Assembly: GCF_900100195.1 (NCBI RefSeq)
Contig: NZ_FNES01000002.1
Coordinates: forward strand, 124,001 to 188,000
Direction: 5' to 3'
DNA from: Billgrantia gudaonensis
GTDB taxonomy: Bacteria; Pseudomonadota; Gammaproteobacteria; Pseudomonadales; Halomonadaceae
Length of the DNA: 64,000 nucleotides
Under the pieces are notes generated by a model. The model was given only the letters and a program-made list of their open reading frames with translations. It was not told where the DNA came from and did no database searches. A program made the translations under genes and the position numbers. This document shows positions 1-9,785 of the stretch, one piece after another; position 1 is the first letter of the stretch; every line of letters begins with the position of its first letter.

Positions 1-463
1 CAGCGACCTCGATGCCGACGCCTGGCTCGAGAGCGTGTGTCTGGGGCTCGGTGTCGAGCAGCCGCGGGATCGCGACAGCGCCGCGACGCTGCTGGCCTGG
101 CGCCGCCATACCCTCGAGGCCCTGGCCGACAGTTCGCTGGACTACGAACCGCTGCTGCCCGACGAGCTCTACTCGCTGGCCGAACGTGCGCGGGGTCTCT
201 CGGAGTGGACTCAAGGCTTCCTCGAGGTGCTCGACGAGATGGGCGACGCCCCTCGCCAAGGCTGGTCCGCCGCCTTGACCGAAGCCGTCGAGGATCTCGG
301 CGTGGTGGCGGCGCTGGAGACCGATCTCGATGATAGCGCAGAGAACGAGAACGACCTGTTCGCGCTGACCGAGCACGTGCGCATGGCCGCCATGCTGCTC
401 TACACAGAACAGCATCCCGGCAAGCCGCAGGTCGAGAACGTCGAGACGCCCACCCGCCACTGA
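1..463 (+). CDS. ygfB: UPF0149 family protein YgfB (5' truncated by window edge)
   Basis: The reading frame is open from the first bases of the window, so only the C-terminal part of about 153 residues is present. It is an acidic, helical protein of the YgfB/YecA UPF0149 type with the typical ending in which a helix carrying FALTEHVRMAAMLLY is followed by a short polar tail. In Escherichia coli ygfB precedes pepP, ubiH and ubiI, and the same order follows here 34 bases downstream, which is the main support for the name. The biochemical role of the family is poorly defined. The true start lies outside the window. Confidence 0.82.
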   Translation, partial: SDLDADAWLESVCLGLGVEQPRDRDSAATLLAWRRHTLEALADSSLDYEPLLPDELYSLAERARGLSEWTQGFLEVLDEMGDAPRQGWSAALTEAVEDLGVVAALETDLDDSAENENDLFALTEHVRMAAMLLYTEQHPGKPQVENVETPTRH

Positions 464-497
464 TTCTCTCCCCTTCGCTCACGTTTCAGGAGACGCC

Positions 498-1835
498 ATG
501 CTGCCCGAGATCCTGCCGCGGCCCGCGGCGATCGACAACGCCGAATATCGCGCCCGCCGCGCGGCGCTGATGGACGAACTGCCCGCCGACAGCGCCGTGC
601 TGCTGCCGGGGGCTTCGCTGGTCACGCGTTCGCGAGACAGCGACTTCCCCTTTCGCCAGGCCAGCGACTTCCACTATCTCACCGGTTTTCCCGAGCCCGA
701 TGCCCTGCTGGTGCTGTTGCCGGGACGTGCCGAGGGCGAGAGCGTGCTGTTCTGTCAGGACCGCGATCCGGCGCTGGAGACCTGGACCGGTATCCGCCTG
801 GGCGCCGAGGGCGCCGTTCGCGAGCACGGCGTGGATCAGGCTTTCGAGAACGCCGAGCGCGAAGAGCGACTCGACCAGCTGCTCGACGGGCGAACCACCT
901 GCTATCTGATGCTCGACGACGCCGAGTCGCTGGCGCTGGCCCAAGCGGTACGCGGCCGACTGACTGCCAGAGGGCGCCGTGGGGCCCGACCGCCGCTGGC
1001 CTTCGTCGATCTGGCGCCGCTGCTCCATGAGCGACGCCTGATCAAGAGTGCCGCCGAGCTCGAGCTGCTGCGCCATGCCGGCACCATTTCCGCACGTGGC
1101 CATCGTCGCGCCATGGCCGCGGCCCGCCCCGGCCTGGCCGAATATCACCTGCAGGCCGAGCTGGAACACGAATTCCATTGGCAGGGCGGCAGTGGCCCGG
1201 CCTACGCCAGCATCGTCGGTGGCGGCGCCAATGCCGGTGTGCTGCACTACGTGGAGAACCGCGCCCCGCTGCGCGACGGCGAGCTGGTACTGATCGATGC
1301 CGGTGCCGAGTTCGACCTCTATGCCGGCGACATCACCCGCACCTTTCCGGTGAGCGGACGCTTCAGCGAGGCGCAGCGGGCCCTCTACGAAGTGGTACTG
1401 GCAGCCCAGAAGCGTGCGCTGGAAGCCGTTCGCCCCGGGACCACGCTGGCAGCGATCCATGATGGCGTGGTGCGCGATCTGACCGCGGGATTGATCCGCC
1501 TGGGGCTGCTCGATGGCGATCAGCGGGCGCGCATCGATGACGGCAGCATCAAGCGGTTCTATCCGCACAGCACTTCCCACTGGCTGGGGCTGGACGTGCA
1601 CGACGTGGGCGACTATCGCTGCGACGGCGAGCCCCGCCCGCTGGCGCCCGGCATGGTGCTCACCGTCGAACCGGGGCTCTACATACCCGATAGCGACGAT
1701 ATCCCGGATCGCTTTCGCGGCATCGGCATTCGCATCGAGGACGATGTCGCCGTGACCGCTGAAGGTCACGAGGTGCTCACCGCCGATGTGCCCAAGGAAG
1801 TGGCCGATATCGAGGCATTGATGGTCAGTTTCTGA
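498..1835 (+). CDS. pepP: Xaa-Pro aminopeptidase PepP (M24B)
   Basis: Cytoplasmic dimetal peptidase that removes an N-terminal residue preceding proline. The 445-residue product has the aminopeptidase P N-terminal domain (about 1-175) and a C-terminal pita-bread M24 domain. All five metal ligands can be placed: Asp267, Asp278 (AGDITRTFPV), His361 (SHWLGLDVHD), Glu391 (VEPGLYIP) and Glu414 (IRIEDDV), offset by 7-8 residues from the E. coli enzyme. The ATG follows AGGAGAC with suitable spacing. It lies between ygfB and the ubiquinone hydroxylase genes, as in many gammaproteobacteria. Confidence 0.96.
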   Translation: MLPEILPRPAAIDNAEYRARRAALMDELPADSAVLLPGASLVTRSRDSDFPFRQASDFHYLTGFPEPDALLVLLPGRAEGESVLFCQDRDPALETWTGIRLGAEGAVREHGVDQAFENAEREERLDQLLDGRTTCYLMLDDAESLALAQAVRGRLTARGRRGARPPLAFVDLAPLLHERRLIKSAAELELLRHAGTISARGHRRAMAAARPGLAEYHLQAELEHEFHWQGGSGPAYASIVGGGANAGVLHYVENRAPLRDGELVLIDAGAEFDLYAGDITRTFPVSGRFSEAQRALYEVVLAAQKRALEAVRPGTTLAAIHDGVVRDLTAGLIRLGLLDGDQRARIDDGSIKRFYPHSTSHWLGLDVHDVGDYRCDGEPRPLAPGMVLTVEPGLYIPDSDDIPDRFRGIGIRIEDDVAVTAEGHEVLTADVPKEVADIEALMVSF

Positions 1836-1899
1836 CCGCCGGTCGGATTCGGCATCATGCCGTTATGTAATTTACGTTACGCAATACGGAGGGCCTGCC

Positions 1900-3111
1900 A
1901 TGGCCGAGTCTGAACGGCAGACGGTGGATATCGCCATCGTGGGCGGCGGACTGGTCGGAGCCAGCCTGGCCTGCGCGCTGGCGCCGCTGATCGCTCGTTA
2001 CGGTCTGCGTGTGGCAGTGATCGAAGCCGCACCCATGAGCGAATCGACGCAGATTGCCTGGCAGCCCAGCTTCGACGCCCGTGCGAGTGCCATTGCCGAG
2101 GGCTCCGCCCAGCGCTTCCAGGCCATGGGAGTGTGGGAGGCCATGGCCGAACGGGCGGCAACGATCCGGCGTATTCATGTCAGCGAGCGGGGGCGGCTCG
2201 GGGCCACCCGTCTCAGCGCCGAAGACGTCGGCAGCGCAGCGCTGGGGCATGTCGTGCCCAATGCCTGGATGGGGCGGGTGCTGCACCGTCGCTTGGTCGA
2301 TCTGCCGCTGAGCTGGCACTGCCCGGCAAGCGTCGAGCGCATCGAGTCGCGAGGTTCGGGCCATCGTCTGAGTCTGTCCGATGGCAACGTCCTGCAGGCG
2401 GGCCTGACCGTGCTGGCCGACGGCGGTCGTTCCGGGCTCAAGGAGCGACTGGGCATCGCCAGCCGCGAGGCGCCTTACGAACAGGTGGCGTTGATCGCCA
2501 ACGTGGCGGTGAGCCGCCCTCACGACGGCACCGCCTACGAGCGCTTCACCCGTGAGGGGCCCATCGCGCTGCTGCCGCTTCCCGGCCAGCAGATGGCGTT
2601 GGTATGGACCCATGCCAAGGGGCGCGAGCAGGCCCGGCTGGCCCTTTCCGACGGCGACTTCCTGGAGGCATTGCAGCGCGCCTTTGGCGATCGAGCGGGG
2701 CGCTTTCGTCGTGTCGGCAGCCGTCATGCCTACCCGCTCACGCTGATTACTGCCCGCGAGACGGTTCGCCCCGGCCTGGCCGTGCTTGGCAATGCCGCTC
2801 ATGCGCTGCATCCGGTGGCAGGCCAGGGGTTCAACCTGGCCCTGCGCGGGGTGACCGACCTGGTCGACACCCTGGCCGAGGCACTGGCGGAAGGACGAGC
2901 CCCGGGCGATTTGACCACCTTGCAGGCGTTCGAAGCGCGCCGAGGCGGCGATCGTGATGCCGTGACCCGTTTCAGTGACGGCCTGGTGCGGCTTTTCGAC
3001 ATCGACAACCCCCTGCTCTCGCATGCCCGGGCCGCCGGCCTGATCGGTCTGAACCTGACTGGCCCGCTGCGCCGGGGTCTGGCGCGCCGCGCCATGGGAG
3101 TGGAGCGCTGA
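1900..3111 (+). CDS. ubiH: FAD-dependent 2-octaprenyl-6-methoxyphenol hydroxylase UbiH
   Basis: Flavin monooxygenase of ubiquinone biosynthesis. The 403-residue product opens with a Rossmann FAD-binding motif (IVGGGLVGASLA, about residues 11-22) and has the second FAD motif GNAAHALHPVAGQGFNLA near residue 295. Asn in place of the usual Asp before AAH is characteristic of UbiH rather than UbiI/UbiF. GGAGGG lies 6 bases before the ATG. Its stop overlaps the start of the next hydroxylase gene (ATGA), indicating translational coupling. Acts at the cytoplasmic membrane face with the Ubi complex (established for the family). Confidence 0.93.
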   Translation: MAESERQTVDIAIVGGGLVGASLACALAPLIARYGLRVAVIEAAPMSESTQIAWQPSFDARASAIAEGSAQRFQAMGVWEAMAERAATIRRIHVSERGRLGATRLSAEDVGSAALGHVVPNAWMGRVLHRRLVDLPLSWHCPASVERIESRGSGHRLSLSDGNVLQAGLTVLADGGRSGLKERLGIASREAPYEQVALIANVAVSRPHDGTAYERFTREGPIALLPLPGQQMALVWTHAKGREQARLALSDGDFLEALQRAFGDRAGRFRRVGSRHAYPLTLITARETVRPGLAVLGNAAHALHPVAGQGFNLALRGVTDLVDTLAEALAEGRAPGDLTTLQAFEARRGGDRDAVTRFSDGLVRLFDIDNPLLSHARAAGLIGLNLTGPLRRGLARRAMGVER

Positions 3112-4457
3112 TGAAAGACATCAGGAGTCAGAAGGAAGAAGGCAGAGGGATGGCGGGGAAGGACGGAGTGAGACGTGAAGCGAAGGATGACGACGATGCG
3201 AGAAGCATGCTGATGCATGGCTTGGAACGAGCTGGCGACGCCGCCGAGGTGATCGTCGTTGGCGGAGGCATGGTGGGGGCCGCGCTGGCGGCCCTGCTCG
3301 GCGAGGCTGGCGTGGCGGTGATGCTGCTCGATGCACGGCCGGGAACGCTGGATCGGGAGGCAGTGGGGAGTGGCCGGCCGGCGCGGCGAGTGAGCGCCAT
3401 TACGCCCGTGTCGCAGCGATTGCTGGAAGGGCTAGGGGCCTGGCGCTGGATGGCGAACCGCCGCGTGACGCCCTATCGCTACATGCAGGTATGGGACGCC
3501 GAAGGCAGCGGCGCAGTGAGTTTTTCCGCCGACCAGGCGGGGGTGCCAGCGTTGGGGCATATCGTCGAGAATGACGTGGTGCTGGCTGGGCTGGAGGCTC
3601 GCCTGTGCGAGCTGCCCTGCGTGCGGGTACGGCTGGGGGCACGCGTGGCGGAGATGCGCGAGACGCCGACCGGCCGCGAGGTGGTTCTGGACGACGGCGA
3701 ACGTCTGGCCGCGCCGCTGGTGGTGGCCGCCGATGGCGCCCGCTCACCGCTGCGCGACCTGGCCGGTATCGCCGTGGCGAACCGCGAAACCGGCCACGTG
3801 GCCGTGGTCACCACGGTGAGTACCGAGCGGCCCCACGGTGGCGTGGCACGCCAGGCCTTCCTGTCCAGCGGGCCACTGGCGTTCCTGCCACTGACGGTGG
3901 AGGGTGACGACCGTTTGTGCTCCATCGTGTGGTCCACGACACCGGACGAAGCCGAGCGGCTGGTCGCTCTGTCGCCGAAGGCGCTGGGCGAGGCGCTGAC
4001 CTCGGCCTTCGCCGCAGAACTCGGTGCGGTGAGCGTGGCGGACGAAGCCTTGGCAGTACCACTCACCCAGCGCCATGCCGAACGCTACGTGGCACCGGGC
4101 TTCGCCCTGGTGGGAGATGCCGCCCACACCATTCATCCGTTGGCCGGCCAGGGGGTGAATCTGGGGCTGATGGATGCGGCGGTGCTCGCCGAGGAAGTGC
4201 TCGCGGCGCGGCAGCGCGGCATGCCGCCGGGTGAAGCCAGCGCACTGGCCCGCTACGCGCGAAGACGGCGCGGCGACAATGCCGCCATGCTGGCGCTGAT
4301 GGACGGCTTCCGGCTGCTGTTCGGCGCTCGCCATCCGGCATTGACGGTGGCGCGCAACCTGGGGCTTTCCGGCGTCGACCGCCTGGTGTCGGTCAAGCGG
4401 TTGCTGATGCGCCAGGCGATCGGCGAGCGGGGGCGGCTGCCCCGGTCGTGCCGCTAA
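3111..4457 (+). CDS. ubiI: Ubiquinone-biosynthesis FAD-dependent hydroxylase (UbiI/VisC type)
   Basis: Second flavin hydroxylase of the UbiH/UbiF/UbiI family, 448 residues from the ATG that overlaps the ubiH stop. FAD motifs VIVVGGGMVGAAL (near residue 48) and GDAAHTIHPLAGQGVNLG (near 337) are intact; the GDAAHTIHP form and the position after ubiH favour UbiI. About 40 charged residues precede the Rossmann fold, longer than usual, so translation might begin at ATG 3150, 3207 or 3213. The overlapping ATG is kept because of the TGATGA coupling. The 3' end overlaps the convergent ctpA gene by four bases. Confidence 0.88.
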   Translation: MKDIRSQKEEGRGMAGKDGVRREAKDDDDARSMLMHGLERAGDAAEVIVVGGGMVGAALAALLGEAGVAVMLLDARPGTLDREAVGSGRPARRVSAITPVSQRLLEGLGAWRWMANRRVTPYRYMQVWDAEGSGAVSFSADQAGVPALGHIVENDVVLAGLEARLCELPCVRVRLGARVAEMRETPTGREVVLDDGERLAAPLVVAADGARSPLRDLAGIAVANRETGHVAVVTTVSTERPHGGVARQAFLSSGPLAFLPLTVEGDDRLCSIVWSTTPDEAERLVALSPKALGEALTSAFAAELGAVSVADEALAVPLTQRHAERYVAPGFALVGDAAHTIHPLAGQGVNLGLMDAAVLAEEVLAARQRGMPPGEASALARYARRRRGDNAAMLALMDGFRLLFGARHPALTVARNLGLSGVDRLVSVKRLLMRQAIGERGRLPRSCR

Positions 4458-5776
4458 TCGCGCTGGTTGCGCTGACCCACCACGTTGAGTGCCTTGAGCA
4501 GATTGAGCGCTTCGGCGAGCTGGTAGTCCTCGCGTAGCCGCTCGCTCATCTCGCTGCGTTCACGAGGTTCGTTGCGGGAGCGCAGGTGGCCTTCCAAGTC
4601 GACTTCGCGTACGCCGATGTCCTGGCCTTCGGCCACTTCCAGTCGTCCGCGCACCACGTCGACATCGGGCTCGATGCCCTGGGCCTGGATGGAGCGCCCC
4701 TCGGGGGTGAAGTAGAGAGCGGTGGTCAGCTTGAGACCCTCGCCGTTGCCCAGCGGCATGATCTGCTGTACCGAACCCTTGCCGAAGCTCTCGGTGCCCA
4801 TCACCACGGCGCGACGCTGGTCCTGCAGGGCGCCGGCGACGATCTCGGCCGCTGACGCGCTGCCGCCGTTGATCAGCACCACCAGCGGCACGTCGGGGGC
4901 GGCCGTCTCGCGCTTGGCGGAGAAACGCATTTCCGTATCGGGCAACCGCCCTTCCGTATAGACGATCAACCCCTCTTCCAGGAAGGCGTCGGCGACGTCG
5001 ACGGCGGCCTGCAGCACGCCGCCCGGGTTGTTGCGCAGGTCGAGCACCAGGCCGTCGAGAGGTCCTTCGGCCGTCAATTCCTCCAGCGCGCCCACGACCT
5101 GCTCTCCGGTGCGGCTCTGGAACTGGCTCACCCGCAAGTAGCCGAAGCCCTCTTCCAGCAGCTCGTGCTTGACGCTCTCGGTGCGGATGATCTCGCGGGT
5201 GATGGTGACCCGCCGCGGGGACTCCTCGCCGCGGCGCAGGATGGTGATGGTGATGTCGCTACCCGGTTCGCCGCGCATCAGGGTCACCGCCTCCTGCAGC
5301 GACAGCGACTCGGTGGGCGTGTCGTCGATGCGCAGGATGACGTCGCGAGACTGCAGGCCGGCACGGGAGGCCGGCGTGTCGTCGATGGGGGCGATGATGG
5401 TCAACTGACCATCCTGCATGCCGACTTCGATGCCCACACCGCCGAATTCGCCCTGGGTCGACTCGCGCAGGCTCTCGAACTCCTCACGGTCGAGATAGGC
5501 GGAGTGCGGGTCCAGTTCGTTGAGCATGCCGCGCATGGCGTTGCGTAGCAGGGTGCGGTCGTCGACTTCCTCGACGTAGGCCCGCTTGATGCGCTCGAAG
5601 ACTTCGGCAAAGGTCTGGACGTCTTCGACCGGCAGCTCGTCCACTGCCGGCATGTCGTCCGACGTGGCCTGCGCCGCGAGTGGCAGGGGAACCAGGCAGA
5701 ACGCCAGCAGAACCGCCGACAGCATCCAATGGGGATGTTGCAAGACTCGGCCGACGTGAACGAGAGGTGACAGCAT
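4454..5776 (-). CDS. ctpA: S41 family carboxy-terminal processing peptidase
   Basis: Periplasmic serine protease that cleaves near protein C-termini. The 440-residue product has an N-terminal hydrophobic signal (residues about 18-36, ending LPLAAQA), a tail-specific protease N-terminal region, a PDZ domain (about 100-185, with GGVGIEVG and SRAGLQSRDVI) and the S41 core. The Ser-Lys dyad is visible in GGSASAAEIVAGAL and ESFGKGSVQ. It is the last gene of the gpmI-envC-ctpA block, an arrangement common in pseudomonads, which links it to cell-wall remodelling. The stop overlaps the 3' end of ubiI. Confidence 0.93.
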   Translation of the reverse strand: MLSPLVHVGRVLQHPHWMLSAVLLAFCLVPLPLAAQATSDDMPAVDELPVEDVQTFAEVFERIKRAYVEEVDDRTLLRNAMRGMLNELDPHSAYLDREEFESLRESTQGEFGGVGIEVGMQDGQLTIIAPIDDTPASRAGLQSRDVILRIDDTPTESLSLQEAVTLMRGEPGSDITITILRRGEESPRRVTITREIIRTESVKHELLEEGFGYLRVSQFQSRTGEQVVGALEELTAEGPLDGLVLDLRNNPGGVLQAAVDVADAFLEEGLIVYTEGRLPDTEMRFSAKRETAAPDVPLVVLINGGSASAAEIVAGALQDQRRAVVMGTESFGKGSVQQIMPLGNGEGLKLTTALYFTPEGRSIQAQGIEPDVDVVRGRLEVAEGQDIGVREVDLEGHLRSRNEPRERSEMSERLREDYQLAEALNLLKALNVVGQRNQRD

Positions 5777-5850
5777 GCGAACTCCGCAAAGTCAGGAGGC
5801 AGGGCAGTCCAGCATAGCCCGCGCTCTGGTGCTTGTGAAAGGGGCGGTGT

Positions 5851-6990
5851 CTAGCGCTGGGCGATCCATGCCTCGGGGTCGATTGGCTTGCCCTGCCGGC
5901 GGACTTCGAAGTAGAGCCCGGGCTGGCGCTGGCCACCGCTCACGCCGACCGCGCCTAGAGGGTCGCCCCGCGACAGCGCCCGGCCGACCTCGGTCTCGAA
6001 GTGCTGCAGGTGCGCGTAGAGCGTCATCACCTGATCGCCGTGATCGACGATCACCAGGTTGCCGAAGCCGCGCATCCATTCGGCGAAGACCACCCGCCCC
6101 GCGTGCACGGCCGTGACAGGGGTGCCTTCCGCGGTGCGAATCAGCAAGCCGTTGCGATGCACGCCGTCGCCATTGCCGAACGTGGCGGCGAGCTCCCCTT
6201 CCACCGGCCACGGCAGTTCGCCCTGGGTGCGCTCGATGGCCGTGGAGGGGGGCGGGCTATCGAGCCGGGCCAGCTCCTGACGAATGGCCTCGAGGCGCTG
6301 CTCGGCGGCTTCACGGTCCTGCTCGAGCTGGGCCAGGCGAGCTCGCTCGCTGCCGTGGCGCGCTGCCAACGCTGCGACCAACCGCTCGCGTTCGGCGACC
6401 TGATCGGCCAGTTCGGCGCTGCGCTCGGCGAGGGAGTCGGCCAGGGCGTCGAGCCGCTGACGCTGTTGGCGCCGCTCACGCTGGTTGGCGTCGAGCTCGG
6501 CATCGAGTTGGGCGATGGCGTCGAGTCGCGCATGGCGCGCCTCGGCCAGGCTATTGAGATAGGTTTGCAGACGGTCGAGCCGCGCCGGATCGTCCTGGTT
6601 GAGCAGCAGCTTGAGCTGAGGCGTCCGACCCAGGCGATAGAGGGCGTCGAGCTGGGCACGCAGCGCCTCGACCTGGTCGCTGCGTTCGGCCTGGAGGTCG
6701 TCGCGGGCAGACTCCAGCTCGGCGAGCTGTGCATCGACCTCGCGACGCTCGGCCTGGATGGCATCGAGGCGGCGATGGGTCTCGGCCAGCGCCGTCTCCA
6801 CGTCGCGCAACGCCTGGGTGGCCTCATCCTGGGCTTCGCGGGTGGTGGCGAGGCGCTGGCTGGCCGACTCGATGGCCGTGCCGATCGCGTCGAGGCGCTC
6901 GCGTGCCTCGCGCTCGCTGGGCTGGGCGAGCAGCTGGGACGATGCCACGGCAAGCGCGAAGACGGAGAGTCGAACGAACCCTCGGATCAT
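5851..6990 (-). CDS. envC: EnvC-like murein hydrolase activator (degenerate M23/LytM)
   Basis: Predicted periplasmic activator of the cell-division amidases AmiA/AmiB. The 379-residue product has a signal peptide (cleavage near SSQLLAQP), a long coiled coil rich in Glu, Arg and Gln (about 25-245) and a C-terminal LytM domain. The zinc site looks degenerate: the HxxxD motif appears as HRNGLL with no Asp, and the final HxH-type position reads LYFEVRR. This is expected for EnvC, which activates amidases rather than hydrolysing peptidoglycan itself. It sits 18 bases after gpmI and 74 bases before ctpA on the same strand. Confidence 0.9.
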   Translation of the reverse strand: MIRGFVRLSVFALAVASSQLLAQPSEREARERLDAIGTAIESASQRLATTREAQDEATQALRDVETALAETHRRLDAIQAERREVDAQLAELESARDDLQAERSDQVEALRAQLDALYRLGRTPQLKLLLNQDDPARLDRLQTYLNSLAEARHARLDAIAQLDAELDANQRERRQQRQRLDALADSLAERSAELADQVAERERLVAALAARHGSERARLAQLEQDREAAEQRLEAIRQELARLDSPPPSTAIERTQGELPWPVEGELAATFGNGDGVHRNGLLIRTAEGTPVTAVHAGRVVFAEWMRGFGNLVIVDHGDQVMTLYAHLQHFETEVGRALSRGDPLGAVGVSGGQRQPGLYFEVRRQGKPIDPEAWIAQR

Positions 6991-7008
6991 GGACGGCGCG
7001 CGCCGCGC

Positions 7009-8589
7009 TCAGGCCACCGGCTCGACCAGTACCCGGCCAGACATTTCCTCGGGTATCGGCTGTGCCATCAGGGTCAACAGGGTTGGAGCGATGTCGCACA
7101 GGCGGCCATCGTCGAGCAGGCGCAGCGGTTGTGCTCCCACGTAGATCAGCGGCACCGGAAAGGTGGTGTGAGCCGTCTGGGGAGCGCCGGTCTCGGGGTG
7201 GACCATCTGCTCGGCGTTGCCGTGGTCGGCGGTGACCAGGCAGGCGCCGCCGACGCGCTCGATGGCTTCCACGACGCGTGCCACGCAGGCATCCACTGCC
7301 TCGATGGCCTTGACGGCGGCGTCGAAGTCGCCGGTATGGCCGACCATGTCGCCGTTGGCGTAGTTGCACACCACGAGATCGAAGGTCCCGCCGTCGATGG
7401 CCTCGACCAGCCGGTCGGTGACCTCGACGGCGCTCATCTCGGGCTTTTCGTCATAGGTGCGCACGTCCTTGGGCGAGGGAACCAGGATTCGGGTTTCACC
7501 GCGGTACTCCGCTTCACGTCCGCCGGAGAAGAAGAAGGTGACGTGGGCGTACTTCTCGGTTTCGGCGATACGCAGTTGGGTCAGGCCACGGCTCTCCATC
7601 ACCTCGCCGAGGGTGTTGTGCAGCGCCACGGGCGGAAAGGCGGCCGGAGCGGGAATGTCCGCGGCATACTGGGTCAGCGTGACCAGGCTGCCGCCGGCAA
7701 GCGAGGGGCGTTGGCGGCGTTCGAAACCGGAAAAGTCGTCCTCGACGAAGGCGCGGGTCAGCTCCCGGGCACGGTCGGCGCGGAAGTTCATGAAGAAGGC
7801 GGCGTCGCCGTCGCCAATGGTGACTGGCCCACTCCCGTCATGGATGGCCGTGGCGGCGACGAACTCGTCGCTTTCGCCGCGATCGTAGGCAGCCTCGAGC
7901 CCGGCTTTGGCGCTTGTTGCGGTGAAATCGCCCTCGCCTTCGGTGAGCAGGCGGTAGGCCTTCTCGATGCGCTCCCAGCGGTTGTCGCGATCCATGGCAT
8001 AGTAGCGACCGATCAGCGAGACGACCCGGCCGTTGTCCGCACCGACCAGTTCGGCGAGTCGCGCTTCGGTGCGTTCCAGCGAGGCGTTGGCGCTCTTGGG
8101 TGCGGTGTCGCGGCCGTCGAGGAAGGCGTGCACGTAGATGCGCTTGGCGCCCCGCCGTGCGGCCAGCTCGGCCATGGCCAGGATGTGGTCTTCGTGGCTA
8201 TGCACCCCGCCGGGCGAGAGCAGGCCCAGCAGGTGCACGGCCTTGCCCGCTGCCACGGCGGTATCGATGGGGTCGGTGAGCGTAGCGATGGTGTCGAGTT
8301 CGCCCTCTTCCACCGCCTTGGTGATGCGCGTGAAGTCCTGGTAGACGATGCGTCCGGCACCCAGGTTCATGTGGCCGACCTCGGAGTTGCCCATCTGGCC
8401 GTCGGGCAGGCCTACGTGGCGGCCGTCGGTGTGAATCAGAGTGTGCGGTCGCTCGGCCCACAGGCGGTCGAGGGTCGGGGTGCGCGCGGCGGCGACGGCG
8501 TTGCTGGCGCGGTCGGGGTTGTGGCCGTAGCCGTCCAGAATGATCAGCGCCACGGGGCGCGGGGCGGCGGAAGGAGAAGCGGTCGTCAT
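7009..8589 (-). CDS. gpmI: 2,3-bisphosphoglycerate-independent phosphoglycerate mutase
   Basis: Glycolytic/gluconeogenic enzyme interconverting 3- and 2-phosphoglycerate with two Mn ions and a phosphoserine intermediate. 526 residues, normal for the family. [10 protein letters not shown] near residue 18 gives the first metal ligand, [13 protein letters not shown] contains the nucleophilic serine, DGRDT and ADHGNAEQM are further conserved active-site motifs. The frame stays open upstream, but the ATG at 8589 (MTTASPS) gives the family N-terminus. It starts a minus-strand block with envC and ctpA and is divergent from yibN, as in E. coli. Confidence 0.96.
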   Translation of the reverse strand: MTTASPSAAPRPVALIILDGYGHNPDRASNAVAAARTPTLDRLWAERPHTLIHTDGRHVGLPDGQMGNSEVGHMNLGAGRIVYQDFTRITKAVEEGELDTIATLTDPIDTAVAAGKAVHLLGLLSPGGVHSHEDHILAMAELAARRGAKRIYVHAFLDGRDTAPKSANASLERTEARLAELVGADNGRVVSLIGRYYAMDRDNRWERIEKAYRLLTEGEGDFTATSAKAGLEAAYDRGESDEFVAATAIHDGSGPVTIGDGDAAFFMNFRADRARELTRAFVEDDFSGFERRQRPSLAGGSLVTLTQYAADIPAPAAFPPVALHNTLGEVMESRGLTQLRIAETEKYAHVTFFFSGGREAEYRGETRILVPSPKDVRTYDEKPEMSAVEVTDRLVEAIDGGTFDLVVCNYANGDMVGHTGDFDAAVKAIEAVDACVARVVEAIERVGGACLVTADHGNAEQMVHPETGAPQTAHTTFPVPLIYVGAQPLRLLDDGRLCDIAPTLLTLMAQPIPEEMSGRVLVEPVA

Positions 8590-8732
8590 GTCGGGAAGGC
8601 CTCGTGGTGGTCTCGGCACGACCGGCCATCGGTCTCGGCGACGGGGTCGCGACTTGCATCGGCTTGCGGCATCATAACGTACGGCACGCTTGGCCGTCAT
8701 GGCGACGGCAGCGAGCCTCGCGCCCATTCGTG

Positions 8733-8752
8733 TATACTGGGCGCCGCCCAGT
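8733..8752 (+). promoter_or_regulatory. Putative yibN-secB promoter -10 with overlapping palindrome
   Basis: TATACT at 8733-8738 is a good -10 hexamer in the divergent gpmI/yibN interval. A perfect 7-base inverted repeat with a 3-base loop (ACTGGGC, GCC, GCCCAGT; 8736-8752) overlaps its end and would fall in the first transcribed bases. No convincing -35 was found. The same 11-base string CGTGTATACTG recurs upstream of xseB. Confidence 0.45.
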
Positions 8753-8791
8753 TTGCTCAACCGTGTACCCGACCCGGAGTGTCCCGGACCC

Positions 8792-9214
8792 ATGATCGAT
8801 CAGCTGTTCGAATTCGTGCAGAATCACCCGCTGTTGGTAGCCGCTTTCCTGATGGTGCTGGCGGCGTGGATCTTCTACGAGGCCCGCAACGCCTCCTCCA
8901 GCGGCGTGACGGCCAGCCAAGCAACGCAGCTGATCAACCGCGAGGATGCGGTGGTGGTGGATACCCGCGAGGCTGGCGACTTCAAGGCCGGCCACATCGC
9001 CGGGGCGCGCAACATCCCCCAGAGCCGCATCGACGACCGCATGAACGAGCTCGAAAAGGTCAAGGACAAGCCGATCATCGTGGTGTGCAAGAGTGGGCAG
9101 AGCTCCGGCGTTACCGTGGCCAAGCTCACCAAGGCCGACTTTCCGCGAGTCTTCAAGCTCAAGGGCGGCATGGCGCAGTGGCAGGCGGATGGCCTGCCGG
9201 TGGTCAAGAAATAA
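8792..9214 (+). CDS. yibN: Membrane-anchored rhodanese-like protein YibN
   Basis: 140-residue protein with one N-terminal membrane helix (about 13-30, [16 protein letters not shown]) and a single cytoplasmic rhodanese domain. The active-site loop is CKSGQSSG, so the catalytic cysteine is present and sulfur transfer is plausible. The ATG at 8792 (MIDQLFEF) is preferred to an upstream in-frame ATG that would lie before the predicted promoter. The order gpmI (divergent), yibN, secB matches E. coli apart from the absence of grxC between yibN and secB. The substrate of this rhodanese is not known from sequence. Confidence 0.87.
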   Translation: MIDQLFEFVQNHPLLVAAFLMVLAAWIFYEARNASSSGVTASQATQLINREDAVVVDTREAGDFKAGHIAGARNIPQSRIDDRMNELEKVKDKPIIVVCKSGQSSGVTVAKLTKADFPRVFKLKGGMAQWQADGLPVVKK

Positions 9215-9244
9215 CTCATTCCAGCGACGCAAAGGACCTTTCCC

Positions 9245-9772
9245 ATGGCGGAAGAGAACAGCCAGAACGGCGGTGGCGATAGCCAGGCCGCCGGCCAGCA
9301 GAACCAGCAGCAGCTGCAGTTCGCCGTACAGCGCGTCTACGTCAAGGATATCTCCTTCGAGGCGCCCAACTCCCCGGCGGTCTTCCAGCAGCCGTTCAAG
9401 CCCAAGGTCGGCGTGGACCTCAACTCATCGAGCCAGAAAGTCGGCGACGATCTCTACGAGGTCACGCTCAAGGTCACTGCCCAGGTCACTCATAGCGAAG
9501 AGGGCACCACCTCATTCCTCGCCGAGATCGAGCAGGCCGGCCTGTTCCGCATCAGCGGCATCGAGGGCTCGCAGCTCGAGCACACCCTGGGTGCTTTCTG
9601 CCCCAACATGCTGTTCCCCTATGCCCGCGAGTGCATCGACAACCTGGTCAATCGCGGCGGCTTCCCTCCGCTGATGCTGGCACCGGTCAACTTCGAGGCG
9701 ATCTACGCCCAGAAGAAGAAACGCGCAGCCGAGCAGGCCCAGCAGGATGCCGGCGGGCAGACCACCCAGTAA
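9245..9772 (+). CDS. secB: Protein-export chaperone SecB
   Basis: Tetrameric cytoplasmic chaperone that keeps preproteins unfolded and delivers them to SecA. The 175-residue product shows the SecB core: FAVQRVYVKDISFEAPNSP, the acidic-to-hydrophobic beta sheet, SFLAEIEQAGLFRISG, and the conserved C-terminal CPNMLFPYARE and GGFPPLMLAPVNF segments. The N-terminus is longer and Gln/Asn-rich (about 25 residues), and the tail is Gln-rich. It begins 30 bases after yibN and overlaps the possible upstream start of rsmE. Confidence 0.96.
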   Translation: MAEENSQNGGGDSQAAGQQNQQQLQFAVQRVYVKDISFEAPNSPAVFQQPFKPKVGVDLNSSSQKVGDDLYEVTLKVTAQVTHSEEGTTSFLAEIEQAGLFRISGIEGSQLEHTLGAFCPNMLFPYARECIDNLVNRGGFPPLMLAPVNFEAIYAQKKKRAAEQAQQDAGGQTTQ

Positions 9773-9785
9773 CGGCGGTCGAGCC

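Noticed and set aside
6001..9282. A 1093-codon open frame on the plus strand antisense to envC and gpmI
   Set aside because: Opposite-strand frame across GC-rich genes with strong family matches; low-complexity Gly/Arg/Ala/Gln composition and no domain seen.
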